Shown here one piece after another: positions 26,265 through 33,613 of a stretch of DNA of 34,138 nucleotides. Origin of the DNA: a bacterium (GTDB lineage: Bacteria; Patescibacteriota; Microgenomatia; UBA8517); NCBI GenBank assembly GCA_021790215.1, contig JAJYIG010000007.1, positions 1-34,138 of the forward strand. The letters are read 5' to 3'. Each line of letters opens with the position of its first letter. Position 1 is the stretch's first letter. A program made the position numbers and the translations under genes. Under the pieces are notes generated by a model. The model had not been told where the DNA came from. It worked only from the letters and a program-made list of their open reading frames with translations, and searched no databases.

Positions 26265-26408
26265 ATGAAAAAAGAAAAGAAGATAAGAACTATTTTTAAT
26301 GAAAATATGGGAAATCCACTAAAACAGTTAGAAGAACTATGTATCATGGCTTCCTTGCTAAAGAGAAAGGCTACGGAAAATAAAGCAAGCGGTAGGTTAA
26401 TTAAATGA
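26265..26408 (+). CDS. 47-aa mini-ORF, paralogue of 28213..28326
   Basis: MKKEKKIRTIFNENMGNPLKQLEELCIMASLLKRKATENKASGRLIK*. Confidence 0.4.
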   Translation: MKKEKKIRTIFNENMGNPLKQLEELCIMASLLKRKATENKASGRLIK

Positions 26409-26429
26409 TTATAAATTTATTGAATATCT

Positions 26430-26648
26430 ATGAGTCAGAATATAGACAACATGTACTCTCTCAAAGAGATCGGGGAAATATTTGGCGTTCCCTATAGGAC
26501 GGTATATTACTGGATAAAAACACACAAAATAAAGGCGTGGCAGGGAATAAATAGATTCAATATAAACGAATGGTATATCTCTAAGTCTGACTGGCTGGAC
26601 GTTCCGGCATTTATCAGGAACCGGTATCATATTAAAAAGAGGGGGTGA
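26430..26648 (+). CDS. MerR/excisionase-like HTH protein
   Basis: NMYSLKEIGEIFGVPYRTVYYWIKTHKIKAWQGINRFNINEWYISKSDW. Confidence 0.65.
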   Translation: MSQNIDNMYSLKEIGEIFGVPYRTVYYWIKTHKIKAWQGINRFNINEWYISKSDWLDVPAFIRNRYHIKKRG

Positions 26649-26653
26649 GTAAT

Positions 26654-26929
26654 ATGAACAAACTATTAGGATTACTAAAATACATTTTCATTATGGGGCT
26701 GGGAATAACCACGGCGGTATTTGTTCTCTATTTACTGGCGGCCAAAAATATGGACTTTAATTTTGCAAACAACGGGCATATTATCTGCGTCAATCATAGA
26801 GACTATGGCCTATTTGACAAGGGAGACTTGACTTGTTTTGCGGTAACTCCCCTCAATTCTGGGATTGATCAGTTGACACAAAAAGTGCAGACTTTGAGCC
26901 CTAATGGCGAGATTATTTTGAAGAAGTGA
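26654..26929 (+). CDS. Single-TM membrane protein
   Basis: MNKLLGLLKYIFIMGLGITTAVFVLYLLAAKN; SD GAGGGGGTGAG upstream; the track ORF starts at 26645. Confidence 0.5.
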   Translation: MNKLLGLLKYIFIMGLGITTAVFVLYLLAAKNMDFNFANNGHIICVNHRDYGLFDKGDLTCFAVTPLNSGIDQLTQKVQTLSPNGEIILKK

Positions 26930-27165
26930 TTAAACTGTTTAATATAGTTGACAGTTATAGAATTGAAGGAAATATGAAAAGAATACTTAAATTAGTTACT
27001 ATAAGACATTTTACAACTGATGAACAATGGATCGTCTATAAAAATGAAATGAATAAATACGCAAAGATAGATTGGGGACTTTTAGAAAGCAAAGGATTAT
27101 TTTTTTTACAAAATCACTATCCAGGCGAGATAGTTTTTACTAAATATGAATTAAAAAATGAATAA
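26926..27165 (+). CDS. Hypothetical protein
   Basis: 79 aa ORF, 4-nt overlap with previous. Confidence 0.4.
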   Translation: MIKLFNIVDSYRIEGNMKRILKLVTIRHFTTDEQWIVYKNEMNKYAKIDWGLLESKGLFFLQNHYPGEIVFTKYELKNE

Positions 27166-27299
27166 TCCCATGACTAAAATAAAGAAAGATAAAAAAGTTA
27201 TTAAAAGAACATAAATTAAAAGTTATTAAAAGTTATAAAATATTTAACACCTTTCAAAAAAGGCCATAAATATTTTTCAGGAAAGGGGAATGATTTACT

Positions 27300-28184
27300 A
27301 TGTGTAACGGTGTAGCCTTCTTCGCAAATAATAAAAAAGCTATATATGGCAATACAAGTAGTCATAGTGATAGTGAGTTACAGTTAAAAATTGAAGGAGA
27401 TCATTGGCGAAAATTTGAGTACTTATGGTGGGAGAAAAAAATCCAACAGGTTCACTATGACCAGGTAGCAAAAGATATTTTAAAACAGATAAATGAAAGA
27501 AAAGCGTATAAACTTGTTGAACTTTCAGTAAAAAAGAATTTCAATACAGAAATAAAGTTAGCCAAGTGGCTCAAAAAAGTCCCTGATGAATGGGACAAGC
27601 TCATAGAGCCTAAATTTTATAATCTCGCTAAAAAAGTGAATCCATTATTAGTTACTTTCAAAGATAAGATAGAAAAATTTAAGAAACAGCCGATTGAAAA
27701 GTTTAATCCTTATCAGGCGGAAAAATTACCTTCACTTTCAAAAATAAAACGATTTATACCAAAATTGGTCAGGGCTCGGGTTAGCAATCAGGTCGGGAAT
27801 CAGGTCAGGAATCAGGTCTGGGATCAGGTCGGGATTCCCGTCTGGAATCAGGTCGGGACTCAGGTCTGGAATCAGGTCAGTAATCAGGTCGGGGCTCAGG
27901 TCTGGAATCAGGTCGGGAATCAGGTCGGGACTCAGGTCTGGAATCAGGTCAGTAATCAGGTCGGGGCTCAGGTCTGGAATCAGGTCGGGATTCCCGTCTG
28001 GAATCAGGTCGGGGCAACTTCTTATTGGGGAATTAAAATAGCCTTATCACTTCCTATAAGACACTGGTTTTTTGATTTCCTGGAACTAGGAGTAATGATT
28101 GTATTTGTTCAGGGGAAAGTAAAAGTTTTCGGCAAAAAAGGAAAATATTTAGGTGAATATAGTCAAGAAGACTTTATGAAGTAA
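27300..28184 (+). CDS. MCNG-initiated protein carrying a 19-unit tetrapeptide [GWSR]NQV repeat
   Basis: 294 aa; central VSNQVGNQVRNQVWDQVGIPVWNQV... array; conserved-looking N- and C-terminal flanks. Confidence 0.75.
   Translation: MCNGVAFFANNKKAIYGNTSSHSDSELQLKIEGDHWRKFEYLWWEKKIQQVHYDQVAKDILKQINERKAYKLVELSVKKNFNTEIKLAKWLKKVPDEWDKLIEPKFYNLAKKVNPLLVTFKDKIEKFKKQPIEKFNPYQAEKLPSLSKIKRFIPKLVRARVSNQVGNQVRNQVWDQVGIPVWNQVGTQVWNQVSNQVGAQVWNQVGNQVGTQVWNQVSNQVGAQVWNQVGIPVWNQVGATSYWGIKIALSLPIRHWFFDFLELGVMIVFVQGKVKVFGKKGKYLGEYSQEDFMK
27783..28010 (+). repeat. 12-bp tandem repeat, 19 in-frame units (consensus kGGAATCAGGTC)
   Basis: Exact 12-nt period; 19 x 12 = 228 nt; CAG GTC codons nearly invariant; two units carry CCC instead of CAG. 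Confidence 0.95.
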
Positions 28185-28212
28185 GTTACAAATTCTATAA
28201 ATATATAAATAG

Positions 28213-28326
28213 ATGAAAAAAGAAAATAAGACAAGAACTATTTTTAATGAAAAGATGGGAAATCCATTAAGACGATTGAAGAAATTATTAGTTCTTTGTT
28301 CCCTACTAAAAAAATATGTCAAATAA
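28213..28326 (+). CDS. 37-aa mini-ORF, paralogue of 26265..26408
   Basis: MKKENKTRTIFNEKMGNPLRRLKKLLVLCSLLKKYVK*. Confidence 0.4.
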   Translation: MKKENKTRTIFNEKMGNPLRRLKKLLVLCSLLKKYVK

Positions 28327-28801
28327 ATCGCTTAGTACTAGGGAGAAAAAAATAAGAAAAGAAATCAACGAAAGAGAAGATATGTTTTGTAATAATAATA
28401 GCGATATTATCGGTCATAATGTCCCTGTGGGGGATGGTCTAACTGCTAGCGGGTGGATTGGCAATATAAAAAGAAAATCTGGTCATTTATCAGAAGCATT
28501 ACAAGTTCTTAATTCAGAAAAATCTTTGAAGAGTAAGAAGAAAACATTTATAGAGAAAAAGTTTGAGGAATTTGATAAAAAGTTTACAGTAACCATAGAA
28601 GGCGGAAGATATCTTATAAATCATCCCAATGAATTAAAATCTTTTCTTCGCCAAGCTCTTCAAGAATATAAAAGTGAGATAAAAAAGAGACTACCAAAGA
28701 AAATGAAATTACATATTCATTCTGACTGTAGCGGCAATCTCATACGAGAAAGATATAATGAAGTTATAGATGAGGTTAACCAGGTTATAGATGAGATATG
28801 A
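28316..28801 (+). CDS. Hypothetical protein
   Basis: 161 aa ORF, overlaps the preceding mini-ORF. Confidence 0.5.
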   Translation: MSNKSLSTREKKIRKEINEREDMFCNNNSDIIGHNVPVGDGLTASGWIGNIKRKSGHLSEALQVLNSEKSLKSKKKTFIEKKFEEFDKKFTVTIEGGRYLINHPNELKSFLRQALQEYKSEIKKRLPKKMKLHIHSDCSGNLIRERYNEVIDEVNQVIDEI

Positions 28802-28843
28802 AAATATTTGAATAGAATGCGGATATAATAAAATAAGTTCAAT

Positions 28844-28996
28844 ATGATAGACAAATCGTTTACTCCCCTTACTCCCCAAAAGCTGATATGGCTCAAAATT
28901 AGGTTCTGGTTCTGGGAGCTGGCAATAGGGATCACAGTTTTGGGATTAGCTATTTATGGAGGTTATAAATTGATTGGAGAGATTGGAGGGAGGTGA
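28844..28996 (+). CDS. Small single-TM protein
   Basis: MIDKSFTPLTPQKLIWLKIRFWFWELAIGITVLGLAIYGGYKLIGEIGGR*. Confidence 0.45.
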   Translation: MIDKSFTPLTPQKLIWLKIRFWFWELAIGITVLGLAIYGGYKLIGEIGGR

Positions 28997-29001
28997 AAAA
29001 T

Positions 29002-29226
29002 ATGGAGACAATAGAACCAACTGGCCAAGATAAATCATTAGAAAATACAGTTAAAAGTTTGGATATAGCTGTTAATGAATTAGAAAAGAAAGTATTTAAT
29101 CAAAACATAGCTAAAGAAGTTTTACAATCTGCGCCACCAAGCCATAGTAAATTAGTAAATCTAACAACCAGACTTAATGAAATAAAAAAAAGAATAAATC
29201 AAATTACTGACGCTTTACCGCTTTAA
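29002..29226 (+). CDS. Coiled-coil small protein
   Basis: METIEPTGQDKSLENTVKSLDIAVNELEKKVFNQNIAKE...; the track ORF starts at 28993. Confidence 0.45.
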   Translation: METIEPTGQDKSLENTVKSLDIAVNELEKKVFNQNIAKEVLQSAPPSHSKLVNLTTRLNEIKKRINQITDALPL

Positions 29227-29286
29227 TTATCTGTTTCTTGTCTTAAACGGCAGAGATAAGTTAATTATAGTTTTAACCTTAATACT

Positions 29287-29412
29287 ATGGATGAGTATGT
29301 TTCAGACTCGTTGATAAATGAAATGAAACCTTTGGAGGCATGGTGGAAAATATTAAAAAAACTAAAAAAACATTTGACAAAGAGAACTAAAAAGGTTAAA
29401 CTTAAGTATTAA
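29287..29412 (+). CDS. 41-aa basic mini-protein
   Basis: MDEYVSDSLINEMKPLEAWWKILKKLKKHLTKRTKKVKLKY*. Confidence 0.3.
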   Translation: MDEYVSDSLINEMKPLEAWWKILKKLKKHLTKRTKKVKLKY

Positions 29413-29418
29413 ACATTA

Positions 29419-29637
29419 ATGTTTAATACCGTGTCCAATTCGATTTTTATTCCCGTCTTTGCCTATTCTAGGTTAAAAAATATCTCCCGTCAGAAACTTT
29501 ACCGTCTAATAAGAGAAAAAAGATTGAAGAAAGGCTCTGATTATACAATAATAGAAAAAACAGTTCATAGAATAGTTATTAATCCTGATTATGAACCTAA
29601 AGAAAATAGTAGAAGAAAGAAGAAAAAAACCTTTTAA
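29419..29637 (+). CDS. Small HTH-like protein
   Basis: 72 aa; FAYSRLKNISRQKLYRLIREKRLKKGSDYTIIEKTVHRI. Confidence 0.5.
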   Translation: MFNTVSNSIFIPVFAYSRLKNISRQKLYRLIREKRLKKGSDYTIIEKTVHRIVINPDYEPKENSRRKKKKTF

Positions 29638-29654
29638 ATTAAGAGAAGACATTT

Positions 29655-30077
29655 ATGAAATATCATAAAAAAAAACTAATTACTCTGCGAAAGCTATTGA
29701 CTAAAGCCGATCTCTCTTTCTCCCAATATATAAGGCACAGGGACCATAACCAATGCTTTGCTTCGGAAATTAGTAAAGATGAGGCCGCCAAATGTACTGG
29801 TTTTCCCCAATGCGCCCATCTGATTAAACGGGGCAAGAAAGCGGTGCGATTTGACGAGCGCAACTGTCATTGTTCCTGTTCTTATCATAACTATTTACAC
29901 AACCACTATCCTGAAATAATGACTTCATGGTTTATTAAAAAGTATGGAGAGCCTGTCTATTTAGCCTTGGTTCTTTCATCCCGGAGGATAAAGAAATGGA
30001 CAAGGCCGGAGTTGGAAGAGCTTATAAAAAAATATAAATTACGCTTATTAAATAAATCAAATGAAACGGGTATTTGA
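29655..30077 (+). CDS. ninG: NinG/Rap-like recombination endonuclease
   Basis: FSQYIRHRDHNQCFAS...CTGFPQCAHLIKRGKKAVRFDERNCHCSCSYHNYL matches the NinG pattern. Confidence 0.75.
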   Translation: MKYHKKKLITLRKLLTKADLSFSQYIRHRDHNQCFASEISKDEAAKCTGFPQCAHLIKRGKKAVRFDERNCHCSCSYHNYLHNHYPEIMTSWFIKKYGEPVYLALVLSSRRIKKWTRPELEELIKKYKLRLLNKSNETGI

Positions 30078-30264
30078 GAACTATCTGACAACGAAAATGC
30101 TTATGGACTATCTGAAGATAAGCTACTCAACTATAAGAAGGCTAGTTAAGAATGGTCGTCTCCATCCAGAAGTGGTCTCTGGGAGAAGATTTTTCGATAT
30201 AAAGGATATAGAGCGGTATTTAGCGTCTAGCTATACACCTCCTGCGTCTTTGGATAAAAGTTAA
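30061..30264 (+). CDS. Excisionase-like/HTH_17 small DNA-binding protein
   Basis: YLTTKMLMDYLKISYSTIRRLVKNGRLHPEVVSGRRFFDIKDIERYL. Confidence 0.7.
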   Translation: MKRVFENYLTTKMLMDYLKISYSTIRRLVKNGRLHPEVVSGRRFFDIKDIERYLASSYTPPASLDKS

Positions 30265-30474
30265 AATGGCATAGTTGCCTTAAATAATCACAGTACAATA
30301 GCAGGTATAGTTTGTGGGAATACAAAGATTTCAGATAGAGAGATTAAAAGATTATTTAGTGAAGGGCAAACCAAGGATGTCCGTTTTGCTCTTCAAAAAG
30401 GTATTATTGATAAAATTCAACTTCCTCAAATACCCAAGAATGCGCTTATTGTTACTATAAACATCAACGGTTAA
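30265..30474 (+). pseudogene. Start-less ClpP-like C-terminal remnant
   Basis: Open frame without ATG/GTG/TTG: ...IAGIVCGNTKISDREIKRLFSEGQTKDVRFALQKGIIDKIQLPQIPKNALIVTINING*, resembling a ClpP C-terminal region. Confidence 0.4.
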
Positions 30475-30591
30475 TTTTTTCTCCTTTTCTCCTTCGTTTT
30501 TTGAATTTAATGGCATTGTTCTATATAGTTGCATAGTTTAAATTAGGGAAACCATATTTTCCTGCAAACTCCTTGGCAAGTTCTTTTGCTT

Positions 30592-31128
30592 TTATCTTTT
30601 CCCATGGGTTGCTACTTGATATTTTCTATCTTTTACAAATACAGTGTTATATGGAATTTCTTGACCCTCAGAAGTAACAAGCCAACCCATTGTTTCATGT
30701 GTCATCTCACTTAATTGAGTAGCTGAAGATGATCGTTTATTGCATACGATATTTATAACAGAATCTACGTGTGCAATCATGTCGACATCAAATAAAGCGA
30801 GATTTGGTTCTCTCAAGGCAAATATTTTGTTTTGTAAATATGGTCCAGCATTTGTAACCACAATATCAATGTCAGTACCTTTCATATGCTTAAGTAGTTT
30901 TTCCATATCGTCAGGTACTGGACCATATCGTAGACGCCTATATGAACAATCTGTAATTGTCTTTTGTTTTTTCAAATAGAACAAGAAATCTGAGTAAAAA
31001 AGAATTTTATTCAGTTTAGTTTTGCTATATTTCACATCATTAGAGCATTTTGCTGAAATATAGACAATTAACTCTTTTAATTTTTGTTCTGGTGTTGTGT
31101 TTGCCATAATACCTACGTAATTATACAC
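30592..31128 (-). CDS. Panacea/SocA-like (DUF4065) protein, likely 3' frameshifted
   Basis: KYSKTKLNKILFYSDFLFYLKKQKTITDCSYRRLRYGPVPDDMEKLL ... TSEGQEIPYNTVFV. Confidence 0.75.
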   Translation of the reverse strand: MYNYVGIMANTTPEQKLKELIVYISAKCSNDVKYSKTKLNKILFYSDFLFYLKKQKTITDCSYRRLRYGPVPDDMEKLLKHMKGTDIDIVVTNAGPYLQNKIFALREPNLALFDVDMIAHVDSVINIVCNKRSSSATQLSEMTHETMGWLVTSEGQEIPYNTVFVKDRKYQVATHGKR

Positions 31129-31210
31129 TTAGTTGCGTAATCTTAACAGTATCGTAAATGGGGGTGCCTCTTTGTTTTGTTTTTAATCCAGTGCAATAAA
31201 TCCAAAATGG

Positions 31211-31235
31211 CCTCTCTTTGAAAACCAAAGAGCCT
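31211..31235. terminator. Hairpin downstream of lysis module
   Basis: CTCTTTG-aaaac-CAAAGAG stem between lysis genes and the Panacea-like gene. Confidence 0.45.
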
Positions 31236-31337
31236 GCTCTTTTGCGAAGTTTGATAAGCTCTTATTCCCTTTTTCACCTCTTGGTAGTCTATAGCCATTT
31301 TTAAGTTATCTAACTGTTAGTTAACTATTAGCTAACT

Positions 31338-31544
31338 TTAACTTACCTGTCCGTCAAAAAGTTTTCTTCCGATATTCACAATCACGCCTGCCAAGGCAAC
31401 TACAAGCGCTGTATAAACGCCAAAGTTAAGTTTGGCAACAACTTCTCCGGCATAAACCAAAGCCGCTCCCGAGACCGCAATAAGAAGACCCTTGAAGATT
31501 GATTTGATATCCTCTCCGCCTAGTGTAACTTTAGATAAATCCAT
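31338..31544 (-). CDS. Holin-like protein with two TM segments
   Basis: FKGLLIAVSGAALVYAGEVV and YTALVVALAGVIVNIGRKL; adjacent to GH25 lysozyme cluster. Confidence 0.6.
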   Translation of the reverse strand: MDLSKVTLGGEDIKSIFKGLLIAVSGAALVYAGEVVAKLNFGVYTALVVALAGVIVNIGRKLFDGQVS

Positions 31545-31555
31545 AAAATCACCTC

Positions 31556-31909
31556 CTAATATTTAATGAAATAGTGAACGATAACAGACGTCAGCACCCC
31601 TATAATCGTTCCAACGCCTGATATAGTCGCAATTAAAACTCGCTTTGTCAGCCTTTGGTCATGGATATATATACTACTCTTTTTTACCTCAGCAGCAAGC
31701 TCGGAAATATTAAACTCGTCTCTTAGCTTTTCCAACTGTGTAACCCTAATCTCTGCCTGGGCGAGTTTTTGGTTTGTCCCGTCTTTGAGGAGTTTGATAT
31801 CCTCAGCCATATAATCAAATTTAGTCTCAAGCCGTATTAAAAGGTCTCTTTCTTCCTGTCCCCATGCTGATTGTTTAATTGGTTCAGTTACTGAACTATC
31901 TCTTGACAT
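31556..31909 (-). CDS. Coiled-coil plus C-terminal TM protein (XhlA-like, lysis-associated)
   Basis: 117 aa; helical N-terminal region then RVLIATISGVGTIIGVLTSVIVHYF. Confidence 0.5.
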   Translation of the reverse strand: MSRDSSVTEPIKQSAWGQEERDLLIRLETKFDYMAEDIKLLKDGTNQKLAQAEIRVTQLEKLRDEFNISELAAEVKKSSIYIHDQRLTKRVLIATISGVGTIIGVLTSVIVHYFIKY

Positions 31910-31928
31910 ATGACTAATTTGTTTTACC

Positions 31929-32093
31929 TTAAGCGGTCAATATTTTTAGACAAGCCTCCAGTTTGGTAAATAAACTCTCACCCCGATATCTCTCGACTAC
32001 AGGGAAGCGCAGGAGCTCTTTTTTGGTCTCTTCTTTCATCTTAACTTCTATTTTCTTTAGTCTATCATCTATTCTCTGGTAAATATTCGACAT
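31929..32093 (-). CDS. 54-aa small protein in lysis module
   Basis: MSNIYQRIDDRLKKIEVKMKEETKKELLRFPVVERYRGESLFTKLEACLKILTA*. Confidence 0.4.
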   Translation of the reverse strand: MSNIYQRIDDRLKKIEVKMKEETKKELLRFPVVERYRGESLFTKLEACLKILTA

Positions 32094-32094
32094 A

Positions 32095-33018
32095 TTATCC
32101 GAACAACTTTTTTAATAATGCGCTAAAAAGCTGTCTGAATGTTGCGGAGTCAAGGGGAGGAAGATTGGGAGACGGCGTAGTGCTGGAGGAATTTTGCTGA
32201 CAGTTTAGCAGTTGCTCCTTAGTAGTGCTAAGATCAGTAATACATGAGTTATAGTCGGATTGGGCTTTTGTGACGTTCAGTTCAAGGGTGGAGTTTTGGC
32301 TTACCAGATCGGCCACTTTCTTATTAAGAGTATCAATAGTCCCCTCTACGTTTGATAGTTGATTTTTGATATCCGCACAAGGATCCACAGGAGGAGATGG
32401 CGGCGGTGTTTTATATCCATAGGCTCTGAAGGCATTAGCGTCTCCAAAAAAGATGTCTGAATCCGTCTGTCCCTGTATACCAGGAATCACTTGTGATCCC
32501 CATTGATTCATCATAGCAAATTTCCATGATCCTGTTTTAAAGTTTGTATTATTGGGATCTCCTGAGGCAGTTGCGACCCAGAGCCCATTTCCATTATTTA
32601 CAACCGGGGTCCAATCGTATTTAGTTAACATTGACTGATAAGAATAAAAAATAGGTTTTACTTGTAATACTTGTTCTACTAATTTCATCCAGCTAAGTAC
32701 CCAGTTTACATTATCTCCACCATATTGGACTTCGTAATCAAGATAGACCGACTCTCCCTCTTGTAGAGGTTGTCCATTCATCAAATCAATAAAAAATCGA
32801 GCTTCAGCTTGGGGAGAATTACCTAAATCTGGACGGGCAAAATGATAAAATCCTCTTAAAATATTAGTATCTCTAGCTTGCTGCCGATTGTTACCAAACC
32901 ATGAGTCTATTAAAGAATTTCCTTCACCGGATTTTATAATACAAAAATTTATATTATTTTTAAAGGTATTCCAATCAATATTTCCTTGATATGAACTAAT
33001 ATCTGCACCGCTAAGCAT
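32095..33018 (-). CDS. GH25 family lysozyme (endolysin) with C-terminal coiled coil
   Basis: GADISSYQGNIDWNTFKNNINFCIIKSGEG...GFYHFARPDL...SVYLDYE...PIFYSYQSML...LWVATA. Confidence 0.85.
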   Translation of the reverse strand: MLSGADISSYQGNIDWNTFKNNINFCIIKSGEGNSLIDSWFGNNRQQARDTNILRGFYHFARPDLGNSPQAEARFFIDLMNGQPLQEGESVYLDYEVQYGGDNVNWVLSWMKLVEQVLQVKPIFYSYQSMLTKYDWTPVVNNGNGLWVATASGDPNNTNFKTGSWKFAMMNQWGSQVIPGIQGQTDSDIFFGDANAFRAYGYKTPPPSPPVDPCADIKNQLSNVEGTIDTLNKKVADLVSQNSTLELNVTKAQSDYNSCITDLSTTKEQLLNCQQNSSSTTPSPNLPPLDSATFRQLFSALLKKLFG

Positions 33019-33041
33019 ATATATTTGAATTCAATTTATAA

Positions 33042-33070
33042 TTGAAACTTATTGTAGATTGTGTTATTCT
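33042..33070 (+). promoter_or_regulatory. Promoter of HNH gene
   Basis: TTGAAA-N17-TATTCT; ATG 6 nt downstream at 33077. Confidence 0.55.
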
Positions 33071-33076
33071 TTGGAT

Positions 33077-33499
33077 ATGAAAAGGAATAAACTTGGACAA
33101 TTTTTTGCTAAAGGGAATCAAGCTGGACACTGGAAAGGAGGACGAGCTAAAACTGGAAGAGGCTATATTAAAATATATATTCCTAATCATCCTAATGCAA
33201 GTAAAGGATATGTTTTTGAACATAGATTTATAATGGAAAAAAAACTTGGCAGATATCTGTTTTCTCATGAAATTGTCCATCATATCAATCATATTAAAAT
33301 AGATAATAGACTTGAAAATCTTATTCTGACAACTAGAAAAGGACATCCTAAAATACATAATTGGATTCAAAATAGATGGTCTTTGAAATATGAAAAATGT
33401 ATTGATTGTGGAACAACAAAAATCCATCACGAAGTTCATGGATGGTGTTATAAATGTTATAAAAAACATCTTAATATTTCTCGTAGAAAAAAGATTTAG
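33077..33499 (+). CDS. Free-standing HNH endonuclease
   Basis: MKRNKLGQFFAKGN...YVFEHRFIMEKKLGRYLFSHEIVHHINHIKIDNRLENLILTTRKGH...CIDCG...CYKC; leaderless-type promoter TTGAAA-N17-TATTCT; the track ORF starts at 33059. Confidence 0.8.
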   Translation: MKRNKLGQFFAKGNQAGHWKGGRAKTGRGYIKIYIPNHPNASKGYVFEHRFIMEKKLGRYLFSHEIVHHINHIKIDNRLENLILTTRKGHPKIHNWIQNRWSLKYEKCIDCGTTKIHHEVHGWCYKCYKKHLNISRRKKI

Positions 33500-33613
33500 A
33501 TTTTCTTTTACATCATTACCTACAATCATATTGCTCATATTACTTATATTACTACAAATTTACAAGATTTATAACTATCCATTCGTTGAAAAAGTCTTGA
33601 TAAGTCATATTGT

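Noticed and set aside
27783-28010. 12-bp repeat considered as a CRISPR array
   Set aside because: No spacers; period 12 nt, in frame, coding for a tetrapeptide repeat.
26430-30264. Excisionase-like HTH genes as evidence of a complete lysogeny module
   Set aside because: No integrase, CI-like repressor or clear att site recognised; these HTH proteins may be general regulators.
33059-33499. HNH gene as part of an intron or intein
   Set aside because: It is free-standing between two intact genes; no split flanking gene seen.
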